Shown here piece after piece: positions 9,401 through 16,962 of a DNA stretch of 50,871 bases; positions within the stretch are counted from its first letter, which is position 1, and the number at the start of each line of letters is the position of its first letter. Under the pieces are notes generated by a model that saw only the letters and a program-made list of their open reading frames with translations, ran no database searches and was not told where the DNA came from. Origin of the DNA: Lachnospiraceae bacterium (lineage in GTDB: Bacteria; Bacillota; Clostridia; Lachnospirales; Lachnospiraceae); NCBI GenBank assembly GCA_004556655.1, contig SFGF01000018.1:1-50871 (forward strand). The letters are read 5' to 3'. The position numbers were made by a program, and so were the translations under genes.

Positions 9401-10561
9401 ATTGGAAAAGATCCGAGAGATGTGGCAGGTTATAATCTGTTTTCTTATCTGTCAAATTTTGACAATGTGACAAAGCAGGGAATTAATGGTCCGATATGGG
9501 CGCTGATTGCTGTGAATGCAAAAGAAGAATATGATTTTCCGAAAGTTTCGGGGGTAGGTAACCTTACCACAAAACAAAAACTGTTAGATTGTATTTTGAA
9601 TGCAGAGTGCAGCGATGGTGGCTGGACCATGCAGGGGGACAATGCGGATCCGGATATAACCGGAATGGCTTTGCAGGCTTTGGCTCCTTATTACAATAAG
9701 AACGGGTATCAAAATGTTACGGCAGCCATGGATCGTGCGATAAACCGGCTAAGTACAATTCAGAATGGAACCGGTGGATATTCCACGATGAATGCGGAGA
9801 CATCAGAATCCTGTGCCCAGGTACTTACAGGCCTTTGTGCAGCGGGAATTGACCCTATGACAGATGCCAGATTTATCAAAGACGGTCATTGGCTGGTGGA
9901 AAATCTGATTTCCTATCATATTGGAAACAGTGGTTTTATGCATGTGAAGGCAGGTGCTGCCAACAATGGAGGGGCTGAAGCCGGTACAGTCAATGGTATG
10001 GCAACTGAACAGGCTTATTATGCGCTGACTGCATATAAACGTTTTACAGAAGGAAAGACCAGCCTCTATGATATGTCGGATATGACGGTGAAAGAAGGCG
10101 GTAATGGTGATAATAGCGGAACAGGTCTTGAAAACAGTTCATCATCCCAGGGAAATTCCCAGAGTGGAACAACAGACAAGAATACTGCATCAGACAAAAC
10201 TGTGACGACAGGAAAGACAACTGCGGTAACGGCAGGCGGAATTTCCAAATCTGCATCTACAAAGTCGGTGACTTCATCCAAAGCTTCAGGAGATTCATCC
10301 GCTTCTGCTGCGAATGATGAGACCTTTGATGAACTAGAAGAAGAGAAAGAGGAAGGCAGCTGGAGTTTTGACGGTGAGGAATATCAGCCGGATACAGGCA
10401 GTACAGATGTGGATTTGGCAGAAAAGGAAGAAAATACAGACGAAGTGGAAACATCAGGACATAGGATTCTTTCACTGGAAAATGTGCCTTATGTTCTGTG
10501 TGTGGTTTCCGGAATTGTGCTATTGTTTTTCTGTATCTGGATGATAAGAAGAAAGAAATAA
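6455..10561 (+). CDS. Membrane-anchored surface protein with DUF4430, BIG2 and alpha/alpha-toroid domains (transcobalamin-like)
   Basis: The product is 1368 aa and pairs both transcobalamin folds in one chain. A signal peptide (1-34, ending VQA) precedes a DUF4430-like domain at about 38-195, with GWMYSVGN and a GDVFRLQF strand. BIG2 domains follow at about 268-348 and 352-432, and a third at about 808-896. Between them are helical stalk repeats of the same kind as in the preceding gene (YDALTIDEKGKV compares with FDALTDTQKQIV there). A toroid spans about 897-1205 (DPDITGMALQALAPYY). The C-terminus is a Ser/Thr-rich then acidic linker, a transmembrane helix at about 1344-1363 and RRKK, with no LPxTG-type motif. 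It should therefore stay in the membrane, unlike its wall-anchored neighbour. The gene starts 20 bases after the previous stop, so it is very likely cotranscribed. Corrinoid binding is inferred. Confidence 0.87.
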   Translation: MKSRKRILNYAMSLLLAAVFTLSGILGFAVPVQAASSLGTITVCAERFSIGQGYLIEPYTLDIQQGDTYADICRRVLEQKGYSYTAKESPFYLSGIHGAEEGIISIPSCIQTIGPKKIGINTLNPPNNTAVNEYAGNTAWLGEFSYSRMSGWMYSVGNDSGYLFPGVGMDGYVPKDGDVFRLQFTVWGYGEDLTGCNQDGSIIYYEVADKTALTRKIARINQNKENWFVIEGCEAAYNNAIASLQKLDATQAEINAALAALPEEEPVFPDNVILNEQNVTLAIGDTLQLTAEITPDTVNQKGLSWMSSDPGIVSVDQNGLLTAKGNGEADVTVSTQNGKTAVCHVTVKVRAIEKIELNMSNASMEVQQKVQIYVKSYQPENATETLAITYASSNETVAIVDNQGIITAVKSGTADITVMTKGGVSAVCKVLVGDTVELALAMEDKIDKLPEAGKIAEENAHAVMEIWEEYSNLSDVVKDKISKEKVNKLTLLKKEADIIFEKQKNIAAANQLLKELPALSVVSLEHTQQIQEARDAYDALTIDEKGKVDENLYARLLNLERQIEELKKEIINVQTKIREFSSSVTIENVEEAVALWNDYSELSQEQKSQLGDSTVTRMEEISEDALACIESTINDVHKSQKFDLHSQMLQDFVTVSNVCEEMNSDITDQLPQETQDSLENIREWIRQNIQTSDNISISAGWFVRLVVKDAESDALIENAVKDKYSSLAKIILNKEISYEDIRTGKTYKPEKSQEFSVNLRDVGTLDNPKADTVAVSGNGNITLKELTGKYEENILTFKTAHTGRMLIVDNPIKVTGITVPKTASVGIGSSISLTVEYKPVNATVNKELKFKSSDASVVQVDENGKIKGMAPGTADITVSLKANSSINAVCRITVTDQANTLTKSVDQVMQETSAYMLSLDTNPAKGSEWFVLGLARSGKDLNAPYFTTYYNHIANYLKENNGKLTNTALYTEYSKMILVMTAIGKDPRDVAGYNLFSYLSNFDNVTKQGINGPIWALIAVNAKEEYDFPKVSGVGNLTTKQKLLDCILNAECSDGGWTMQGDNADPDITGMALQALAPYYNKNGYQNVTAAMDRAINRLSTIQNGTGGYSTMNAETSESCAQVLTGLCAAGIDPMTDARFIKDGHWLVENLISYHIGNSGFMHVKAGAANNGGAEAGTVNGMATEQAYYALTAYKRFTEGKTSLYDMSDMTVKEGGNGDNSGTGLENSSSSQGNSQSGTTDKNTASDKTVTTGKTTAVTAGGISKSASTKSVTSSKASGDSSASAANDETFDELEEEKEEGSWSFDGEEYQPDTGSTDVDLAEKEENTDEVETSGHRILSLENVPYVLCVVSGIVLLFFCIWMIRRKK

Positions 10562-10566
10562 CAGGT

Positions 10567-10615
10567 ATAAGAGGGAGACCGGCAGTCTGACAGGAGATTG
10601 TCGGAACTCCCTTAT
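10567..10615 (+). other. Intergenic hairpin without a T tract
   Basis: ATAAG and GGGAG pair with CTCCC and TTAT, and the stem continues imperfectly through CCG/CGG and TCT/AGA. No T run follows, so it is unlikely to be a full terminator. It may stabilise or process the message between the second surface protein and the lipoprotein. Confidence 0.5.
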
Positions 10616-10637
10616 CATGTTATCTGGAGGTAATTAT

Positions 10638-11819
10638 ATGAGATGGATAAAAAAAGTGGCAGGTTTTTTTCTGATTTTTTTGCTCTGTCTGGGTCTGACA
10701 GCGTGTTTTGATAAAAAAGAAGCGGAGCAGGCTGAAACAGAAGTACTGCAGGAAATAAATCAGATTCCTGAGGATGGAATCATCACGGAAGAAGAGATGA
10801 AGACCATTGCAGGAAAAGAGGGCGAGTTTAAGTTTTGCGGAGAAGGAGATGAATTCAGTTATGTATGGATTTATAATGGAAGAATGATCAAGAATCCGCA
10901 GGAACAGAATCTGAAAGTTACATTAGAGGATGAGAAGACAGAAACGGTAAAAAAAGCAGCAAATAATGCTTCTGTCGGAATGGGAATACATCTGGAGACC
11001 ATGCATATGGCGGCACCGGCCACTCTGGAAATCACGTTGGAAGAAAAATGGGATGCAGATACTGTCATATGCTGTAAATATCAGAATAAAAAAGTATATA
11101 AAATGACGGATGCAGAGATTGCAGATGCTGTAAATGGGGAAAAAACAGTCACCAGGCTGAGGTTTCAGGTGACAGAGACAGGGGACACCTATTATCTGGT
11201 AGGCGGTAAGTCTCAGGAAGCATTAGAGAAACAGGATCAGGATAAGAATATAGCTGATGATTCAGATGATAAAACGAATACATCGGAAAAAACAGATGAA
11301 GCTGACTCAGACACCGATGAGACTTCATCCGGTCAAACATCTGAAAGTACATCTGGAAGTGAAAAACAAGAAGAGAGCCAGGACAGTTCTGGTGAGGTGT
11401 CACAGGAAAACAATGTACATACATGTACGATTTCTATTGAATGCTCCACGATTTTGAACAACTGGGATAATCTGACTCAGTCCAAAGCAGAATTTGTTCC
11501 GTCTAACGGATGGATATTGTATCCTTCTGAGGTGGAGTTTACACCGGGAGAGACAGTATTTGACGTATTGAAACGTGTCTGTGCGGATACGGGGATTCAT
11601 ATGTCATCTCGTTATACTCCCATGTATGGCAGCTATTATATAGAAGGAATCAATCAGTTGTATGAATTTGACTGCGGCCAGAAATCAGGATGGATGTACA
11701 GAGTAAACGGATGGTATCCAAACTATGGATGTTCCAGTTATGATGTGGAAGACGGGGATAATATTGAATGGAAATATACCTGTGATCTTGGCGTTGATAT
11801 AGGCGGAGGCGAATATTGA
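10638..11819 (+). CDS. DUF4430 lipoprotein, probable corrinoid hand-off protein
   Basis: The product is 393 aa. ATG at 10638 is chosen because CTGGAGG ends 7 bases upstream; an in-frame ATG at 10617 lacks such a site. The N-terminus is a lipoprotein signal with lipobox LTAC, so it is membrane-tethered outside the cell. Residues about 30-190 have no recognised domain. A highly acidic Ser/Thr/Asp/Glu linker follows, then a clear DUF4430 domain at about 260-388 (PGETVFDVLKRV, SGWMYRVNGWYPNYG, DGDNIEWKYTCDLG). DUF4430 is related to the C-terminal beta domain of transcobalamin and intrinsic factor. Its stop overlaps the ecfT start, consistent with passing ligand to the ECF transporter (inference). 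Confidence 0.88.
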   Translation: MRWIKKVAGFFLIFLLCLGLTACFDKKEAEQAETEVLQEINQIPEDGIITEEEMKTIAGKEGEFKFCGEGDEFSYVWIYNGRMIKNPQEQNLKVTLEDEKTETVKKAANNASVGMGIHLETMHMAAPATLEITLEEKWDADTVICCKYQNKKVYKMTDAEIADAVNGEKTVTRLRFQVTETGDTYYLVGGKSQEALEKQDQDKNIADDSDDKTNTSEKTDEADSDTDETSSGQTSESTSGSEKQEESQDSSGEVSQENNVHTCTISIECSTILNNWDNLTQSKAEFVPSNGWILYPSEVEFTPGETVFDVLKRVCADTGIHMSSRYTPMYGSYYIEGINQLYEFDCGQKSGWMYRVNGWYPNYGCSSYDVEDGDNIEWKYTCDLGVDIGGGEY

Positions 11820-12832
11820 TGAAGGATGCATTTTCCCGTTGTCATCCCGTTCTTAATTTCTTTTATTTTTGCAGCGTTCTTGCATTTACCATGTTTGTGC
11901 AGCATCCGGTGTTTTTGATGGTTTCGTTTGTAGGCGCAGTGGTCTACGGGGTTGTTCTGAATGGATGGAGAAAGGTACTCAAGATGAATCTTTTGTGCAC
12001 ACTTCCGGGACTTTTGATCGTGGCTTTACTGAATCCCATGTTTAATCATTATGGTGTTACCCCTCTTTTGTATATCGAGAGCAGTGGAAACTGGGTAACA
12101 CTGGAGGCTTTGATTTATGGGCTGGTTCTGGGGTGTGTAATGTTTATTGTGATTCTTTGGTTCTCCTGTTATAACAAAGTGATGACAAGTGATAAGTTTA
12201 TTTATCTTTTTGGAAGAATCATACCGGCTATGTCACTGATTCTCTCTATGGCCTTGCGGTTCGTACCAAGATTCGGAAGACAGCTTAAGATGATTCGGAA
12301 TGGTCAGAAATGTGCAGGAAGAGATATTTCCAATGCCGGTATCATCAGAAAGATAAAATATGGATTGAATATTTTTTCAATTCTGGTTACATGGGCACTG
12401 GAAAATGCAATCGAAACTGCCGATTCTATGAAGAGCCGGGGATATGGACTGAAAGGGAGAACCGCTTTTTCTATATACCGTTTTGATAAAAGAGATAAGG
12501 TGGCTGGATTGATACTATTGGGACTATTTTGCGTATTTTCTTACGGATGTTCTCAAGGAGCGGCATTTGCACAATATAATCCACGAATATTGCTGGCGGG
12601 CGTTACTGTACAGGGACGGATGGCTCCGGTAGATTGTTCGATGCCTCTCAGCATTCTCACATTTGCGGCGTTTTTCGTGTTCTGTATGATACCGCCTGTG
12701 CTTGGTATTACCGAGAATATTGCTATGGAGAGAAGCAGAAAAGCTGTGGGAAAAGAGATTACGGTAACATACCGGAGTATATATGAAGAAATGGCGGGAG
12801 AGACAAAGAATGATGAACCAGAGTATTGTTGA
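11819..12832 (+). CDS. ecfT: Energy-coupling factor transporter transmembrane protein EcfT
   Basis: The product is 337 aa, the membrane scaffold that couples ATPases to the S component in ECF vitamin importers. Several hydrophobic helices lie in the first 130 residues and more towards the end. The coupling motif SMKSRGYGLKGR matches the family Ala/Ser-Arg-Gly coupling helix. ATG at 11819 overlaps the stop of the lipoprotein gene; a TTG three bases earlier would add one Met. The gene overlaps the downstream ATPase gene, so the two are translationally linked. It is probably dedicated to this locus rather than shared, because ATPase and S-component genes are adjacent. CbiQ is the related cobalt-transport name, but no CbiM/CbiN genes are present. 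Confidence 0.88.
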   Translation: MKDAFSRCHPVLNFFYFCSVLAFTMFVQHPVFLMVSFVGAVVYGVVLNGWRKVLKMNLLCTLPGLLIVALLNPMFNHYGVTPLLYIESSGNWVTLEALIYGLVLGCVMFIVILWFSCYNKVMTSDKFIYLFGRIIPAMSLILSMALRFVPRFGRQLKMIRNGQKCAGRDISNAGIIRKIKYGLNIFSILVTWALENAIETADSMKSRGYGLKGRTAFSIYRFDKRDKVAGLILLGLFCVFSYGCSQGAAFAQYNPRILLAGVTVQGRMAPVDCSMPLSILTFAAFFVFCMIPPVLGITENIAMERSRKAVGKEITVTYRSIYEEMAGETKNDEPEYC

Positions 12833-14513
12833 GATTAATAATTTTTCTTTTGCGTATCCCGGAGAGGAAAAATCATTAAAAAGTATTTCGTTATCCATTG
12901 AAGAGGGAAGTCTGAATGTATTATGTGGAAAAAGTGGCTGTGGAAAAAGTACGCTCCTTCGGCAGTTGAAGAGTGTGCTTGCACCTCACGGGGAGAAAAG
13001 CGGAGAAATCCTGTACAGAGGAAAATCTCTCGAAAAAGTGGACAACAGAACTCAGAGCAGTGAAATCGGGTTTGTGCTTCAGAATCCGGAAAATCAGATC
13101 GTTACGGATAAGGTGTGGCATGAACTGGCATTTGGGCTGGAAAGTCTGGGGTATGACACTCCGACAATCCGGCTGCGGGTAGCAGAGATGGCCAGTTATT
13201 TTGGGATTCATAACTGGTTTATGAAAAATGTGGAAGGACTTTCGGGCGGACAGAAACAGCTTCTGAATCTGGCGGCTATTATGGCTATGCATCCCAGACT
13301 TTTGATTTTGGATGAACCGACTTCCCAGCTGGATCCCATTGCGGCTTCTGATTTTCTGGAGACTGTGAAAAAAATCAACCGGGATATCGGGACAACAGTG
13401 ATCCTTACAGAACATCGTCTGCAGGATGTAATCCCGTGGGCTGATCAAGTGTTTGTTATGGATAAAGGAGAGCTTCTGACGCAGGGAACTCCTGGAGAGA
13501 TTGGAAGAAAATTGAAAGAAGAGGATCATGGAATGTTTCTTTCCATGCCAGTGCCTATGCAGATTTTTATGGAGACAGATACGCAGGAGGAATGTCCGCT
13601 CACGGTCAGTGCGGGCAGACGGTGGATAAGCCGTATTCTGGATGGCAAAGAAATCGTGATTCCACAAACGGATAGACAAAAGGATGGAAAAAAAGACAGA
13701 ACGATTCCTGCAATACACATGGAAGATGTCTGGTTTCGATATGAGAAAAATTCTCCTGATATCGTATGTGGGATGTCCTTGCGGGTGGAGCAGGGGGAAT
13801 TCTATGCGCTGGTAGGAGGAAACGGTACGGGAAAGAGTACAGCATTGTCGTTGCTGGGACGTGTCCGCCAGCCTTATAGAGGGAAAATTTTGCTGAATGG
13901 AAAAGATATCAGAAAATATTCGGATATGGAACTATATCGTGGATATTTGGGTGTACTTCCGCAGAATCCCCAGAGTATGTTTGTGAAAAAGACAGTGAAA
14001 GAAGATCTGTATGCTATGATCGGCGGAAAAAAGGATAAAAAATCTGATGAATATTCCATTGATATGAAGAAAGCGGAAGCTATAGAGGGAATTGTCAGTC
14101 TGACAAATCTGGAAGGGCTTCTGCAGCGTCATCCCTATGATCTGAGCGGAGGAGAGCAGCAAAGACTGGCACTGGCGAAAGTACTTTTGCTTCGTCCGCG
14201 TCTGCTTCTTATGGATGAACCTACAAAGGGTCTGGATGCAGAATACAAAGAAGAGTTGGGAAAAGTACTGAAAAAACTGCAGGAGCATGGAATTACGATT
14301 TTCATGATATCGCATGATGTGGAGTTTGTAGCGGAATATGCAGACCGGGTGGGGCTTTTTTTCGATGGGTATGAAGTGACTAGCAAACCGGCGAGAGAAT
14401 TTTTTGCGGGAAATAATTTTTATACCACGGCAGCAAACCGTATGGCAAGGCATTATTTTCCGGAGGCTGTCACAGGAAAGGATGTTATAAGATGCTTGAA
14501 GGAAAATCTTTAG
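12810..14513 (+). CDS. ECF transporter ATPase, fused EcfA-EcfA'
   Basis: The product is about 567 aa with two ABC ATPase domains in one chain. Domain one has Walker A GKSGCGKST, signature LSGGQKQ and Walker B LLILDEPTSQLDP. Domain two has GGNGTGKST, LSGGEQQR and LLLMDEPTKGLD. In most ECF systems these are two separate proteins. The start is placed at the ATG pair 12810/12813 after GGGAGA; a longer reading from 12783 adds residues that do not align with ABC domains. It overlaps ecfT by 23 bases and the S-component gene by 22 bases. It powers import through the neighbouring membrane subunits. All catalytic motifs look intact. Confidence 0.92.
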   Translation: MMNQSIVEINNFSFAYPGEEKSLKSISLSIEEGSLNVLCGKSGCGKSTLLRQLKSVLAPHGEKSGEILYRGKSLEKVDNRTQSSEIGFVLQNPENQIVTDKVWHELAFGLESLGYDTPTIRLRVAEMASYFGIHNWFMKNVEGLSGGQKQLLNLAAIMAMHPRLLILDEPTSQLDPIAASDFLETVKKINRDIGTTVILTEHRLQDVIPWADQVFVMDKGELLTQGTPGEIGRKLKEEDHGMFLSMPVPMQIFMETDTQEECPLTVSAGRRWISRILDGKEIVIPQTDRQKDGKKDRTIPAIHMEDVWFRYEKNSPDIVCGMSLRVEQGEFYALVGGNGTGKSTALSLLGRVRQPYRGKILLNGKDIRKYSDMELYRGYLGVLPQNPQSMFVKKTVKEDLYAMIGGKKDKKSDEYSIDMKKAEAIEGIVSLTNLEGLLQRHPYDLSGGEQQRLALAKVLLLRPRLLLMDEPTKGLDAEYKEELGKVLKKLQEHGITIFMISHDVEFVAEYADRVGLFFDGYEVTSKPAREFFAGNNFYTTAANRMARHYFPEAVTGKDVIRCLKENL

Positions 14514-15373
14514 ACAGATTTATGGACAGGTTTTGGGGAGAGGAGAAAGAGGGTTCGGAGACAGAACAGGAAAAAGAGGAAGAACAGGACAGAGAGGATC
14601 TGCTGGAATATTCTCTGCCGTCTGACGGTTTTTTGATCGCTGCGGTGAAAAAACATAAGATTCCACGAAGAACGTGGATATCTCTCATCGGTTTTCTGAT
14701 TCTGACACCATTACTTCTCTTTGTACTTGTGCATGAGTATCATGGGAGAAAATATCTCCTGTTTAGCCTACTGATTATTATTTATGCCATGGTTCCGTTT
14801 TTTATGGTGTTTGAAGGCAGAAAACCCCAGCCCCGGGAAATGATGGTGATTTCTGTATTGGCAGCCATCGGAGTGGCAGGCAGAGCAGCATTTTTTATGA
14901 TACCGAATTTTAAACCGATAGCGGCAGTTGTGATTATTACCGGAGTTTCTTTTGGTGGGGAAGCAGGTTTTCTGGTTGCATGTATCATTATGTTGGTATC
15001 CAATATGTTCATGGGACAGGGACCGTGGACTCCATGGCAAATGTTTGCGTATGGAATGATCGGATTCCTTGCAGGTATGTTGTTCCGCAAAGGCATATTA
15101 AAACCAAAGAAAAGCAGTCTCTGTATTTATGGTTTTCTGAGTGTGTTTTTTATTTTCGGGGGAATTATGAATCCTGCCAGCATTCTCATGTCATACGGCT
15201 ATATTACGAAAAGCAGCCTGATCGCATACTATATTTCAGGTGCACCGGTGGATTTGGTCCATGCCATATCCACGGTAATATTCTTATGGTTTCTTAGTCG
15301 TCCCATGCTGGAAAAGCTGGAACGTATCAAGAAAAAATACGGACTGATCGAACGGGAGGAGAATACGGAATGA
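14492..15373 (+). CDS. ECF transporter substrate-binding S component, probably cobalamin-specific (CbrT-like)
   Basis: The product is 293 aa with about six membrane helices from residue 63 onward. The segment MFMGQGPWTPWQMFAYG is the type of motif seen in ECF S components. Typical S components are near 180-200 aa; this one carries an extra cytoplasmic N-terminus of about 60 residues rich in Glu and Asp (residues 16-36), plus a basic C-terminal tail. Cobalamin is assigned as substrate from the riboswitch control and the DUF4430 neighbours, by analogy with ECF-CbrT of lactobacilli; sequence alone does not prove it. The gene overlaps the ATPase gene, and its stop overlaps the sortase start (ATGA). 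Confidence 0.8.
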   Translation: MLEGKSLDRFMDRFWGEEKEGSETEQEKEEEQDREDLLEYSLPSDGFLIAAVKKHKIPRRTWISLIGFLILTPLLLFVLVHEYHGRKYLLFSLLIIIYAMVPFFMVFEGRKPQPREMMVISVLAAIGVAGRAAFFMIPNFKPIAAVVIITGVSFGGEAGFLVACIIMLVSNMFMGQGPWTPWQMFAYGMIGFLAGMLFRKGILKPKKSSLCIYGFLSVFFIFGGIMNPASILMSYGYITKSSLIAYYISGAPVDLVHAISTVIFLWFLSRPMLEKLERIKKKYGLIEREENTE

Positions 15374-16146
15374 AGAAAGAGACACAAAGAATACTAATTT
15401 ATGCCGGAATGGTACTGGCAGTGCTGATAATCATCTATGGAGTCTGTCATCTTGTAGATACGAAATGGCAGTACGAAGAAGCTGCAAAGGAATATGATAA
15501 GCTACAGGCATCAGTAGTGGATGCTAATGTAACCGTTCCGGAGAAAGATGAGAATGTATCTGACGAAAAAATCAATCCGCCCATTATCGTGGATATGGAT
15601 GAGTTAAAAAATCAGAATCTGGATACGATAGGATGGATATATTACCCTGTATTAGGAATCAATTATCCAATTATGCAAGACGATGACAATAAATACTATA
15701 TGACACATACTTATCAGGGAGAAAAGAATGCAGCAGGAAGTATTTTTATTGATATGAATGCAAGTGTGGACTTTTCTGATGATAATTCATTGGTGTATGG
15801 ACATAATATGAAAAACGGAACCATGTTTGGCAGTCTGAAAAACATAAGGAATACAGAAATAGTAAAAAATAATCCGTACATATGGGTATTTATTGATAAT
15901 ACTGCTTTTCGGTATCAGATATTTTCCTGGCACGATGCCAAGGTGACGGATAAGAGTTTTCAAACGATTTTTGATACTTTGGAAGAAAAACAAGAGTATT
16001 TGGATTATATAGAAAAAATAGCGGAATACAAACTGGATGTTCCCATCGACGAAGAGGATAAAATTATTACGCTGTCAACCTGTACCAGTGATTCTTCCGT
16101 GCGTTTTCTGGTTCATGGAGTATTAGCAGATGAAGTATCAGAGTGA
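15370..16146 (+). CDS. Class B sortase
   Basis: The product is 258 aa, a transpeptidase that joins secreted proteins to peptidoglycan. An N-terminal membrane anchor lies at about 8-28. The catalytic triad is visible: His145 in VYGHN, Cys238 in TLSTC and Arg245 in SVRFLVHG; TLSTC with the intervening residues fits class B. ATG overlaps the upstream stop, so it belongs to the ECF operon. The likely client is the 1868-aa protein at the start of the operon, which ends with VPKTGD, although class B enzymes are better known for NPQTN-like motifs. No pilin-like genes are nearby. Confidence 0.9.
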   Translation: MKKETQRILIYAGMVLAVLIIIYGVCHLVDTKWQYEEAAKEYDKLQASVVDANVTVPEKDENVSDEKINPPIIVDMDELKNQNLDTIGWIYYPVLGINYPIMQDDDNKYYMTHTYQGEKNAAGSIFIDMNASVDFSDDNSLVYGHNMKNGTMFGSLKNIRNTEIVKNNPYIWVFIDNTAFRYQIFSWHDAKVTDKSFQTIFDTLEEKQEYLDYIEKIAEYKLDVPIDEEDKIITLSTCTSDSSVRFLVHGVLADEVSE

Positions 16147-16906
16147 TGACAGCAGAAACAGAATCTATATCAGCCATCTCCTTCCAGACAAAGAAATGAA
16201 AGAACTGATTGAGGAAACAGGTGTGGGTGTGGAAAGCATTGACTTTTCCATTTCTGAAAATCTGGATCATCTTTCAGAATCCGTAAACAGCTATAAAAAG
16301 CGAATGAAAGAAATAGGAACGGAGAATCTGCTTCTTCACGGCCCGTTTCTGGATCTGAATCCGGTTGCTTTTGATTCTGAGATACTGCGTGTGACAAAAT
16401 TAAGATTTGCACAGGCCTATTCGGCTGCACAGGAACTGGGAGCCAAAAAAATTGTTTATCATACGTGTTACCATCCGGACATCTATTATCTGATTGGATG
16501 GGCGGATCGAATGGCTTCTTTCTTCCATGAATTTCTGGAAGAAAGAAGCGAAATTGATGTTGTAATGGAAAATGTATTTGACAGGCAGTGGCAGCCGTTG
16601 CTGGATGTGAAAAGAAAAGTTCAGGAAACCAACTTTGCACTGTGTCTGGATATTGGCCATGCAAACTGTTATTCCCATCTGCCGGTAACAGAATGGGTTA
16701 AAAAACTGTTTCCCTACATCGAACATATGCATGTACATGATAATATGGGAGAAAAAGACTCACATCTTGCACTGGGGCAGGGAAGTATTGAGATTGAAAA
16801 AGTTTTTAAAAAGGTAAAAAAGAGCAAATGCACCTATACTATAGAATGCAATACAAAAGATGATGTCAGAGAATCCTGGAGAAAACTGAAAGGATTGTTG
16901 GAATAA
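16130..16906 (+). CDS. Sugar phosphate isomerase/epimerase-like TIM-barrel protein
   Basis: The product is 258 aa of the xylose isomerase-like TIM-barrel family, which includes AP endonuclease 2-type metal enzymes. Metal-site motifs are visible: HTCYHPD near 110, an ENV strand near 147, CLDIGHANC near 175 and MHVHDNMGEKDSHLALGQG near 200. The gene overlaps the sortase by 17 bases and closes the operon. Its substrate is not evident. It could act on a sugar released at the cell surface or on the corrinoid nucleotide loop, but nothing in the sequence decides this. The family call is secure; the function is unknown. Confidence 0.75.
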   Translation: MKYQSDDSRNRIYISHLLPDKEMKELIEETGVGVESIDFSISENLDHLSESVNSYKKRMKEIGTENLLLHGPFLDLNPVAFDSEILRVTKLRFAQAYSAAQELGAKKIVYHTCYHPDIYYLIGWADRMASFFHEFLEERSEIDVVMENVFDRQWQPLLDVKRKVQETNFALCLDIGHANCYSHLPVTEWVKKLFPYIEHMHVHDNMGEKDSHLALGQGSIEIEKVFKKVKKSKCTYTIECNTKDDVRESWRKLKGLLE

Positions 16907-16962
16907 CCCTCCGGGGGATGCACGCCTCGCAGCAAATAGTCCGAGACATATTTAAAACAGTT

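Noticed and set aside
11819..15373. The ECF genes as a cobalt or nickel importer (CbiMNQO)
   Set aside because: There is no CbiM or CbiN; the S component has the GQGPWTPWQM motif, and the leader is a cobalamin type.
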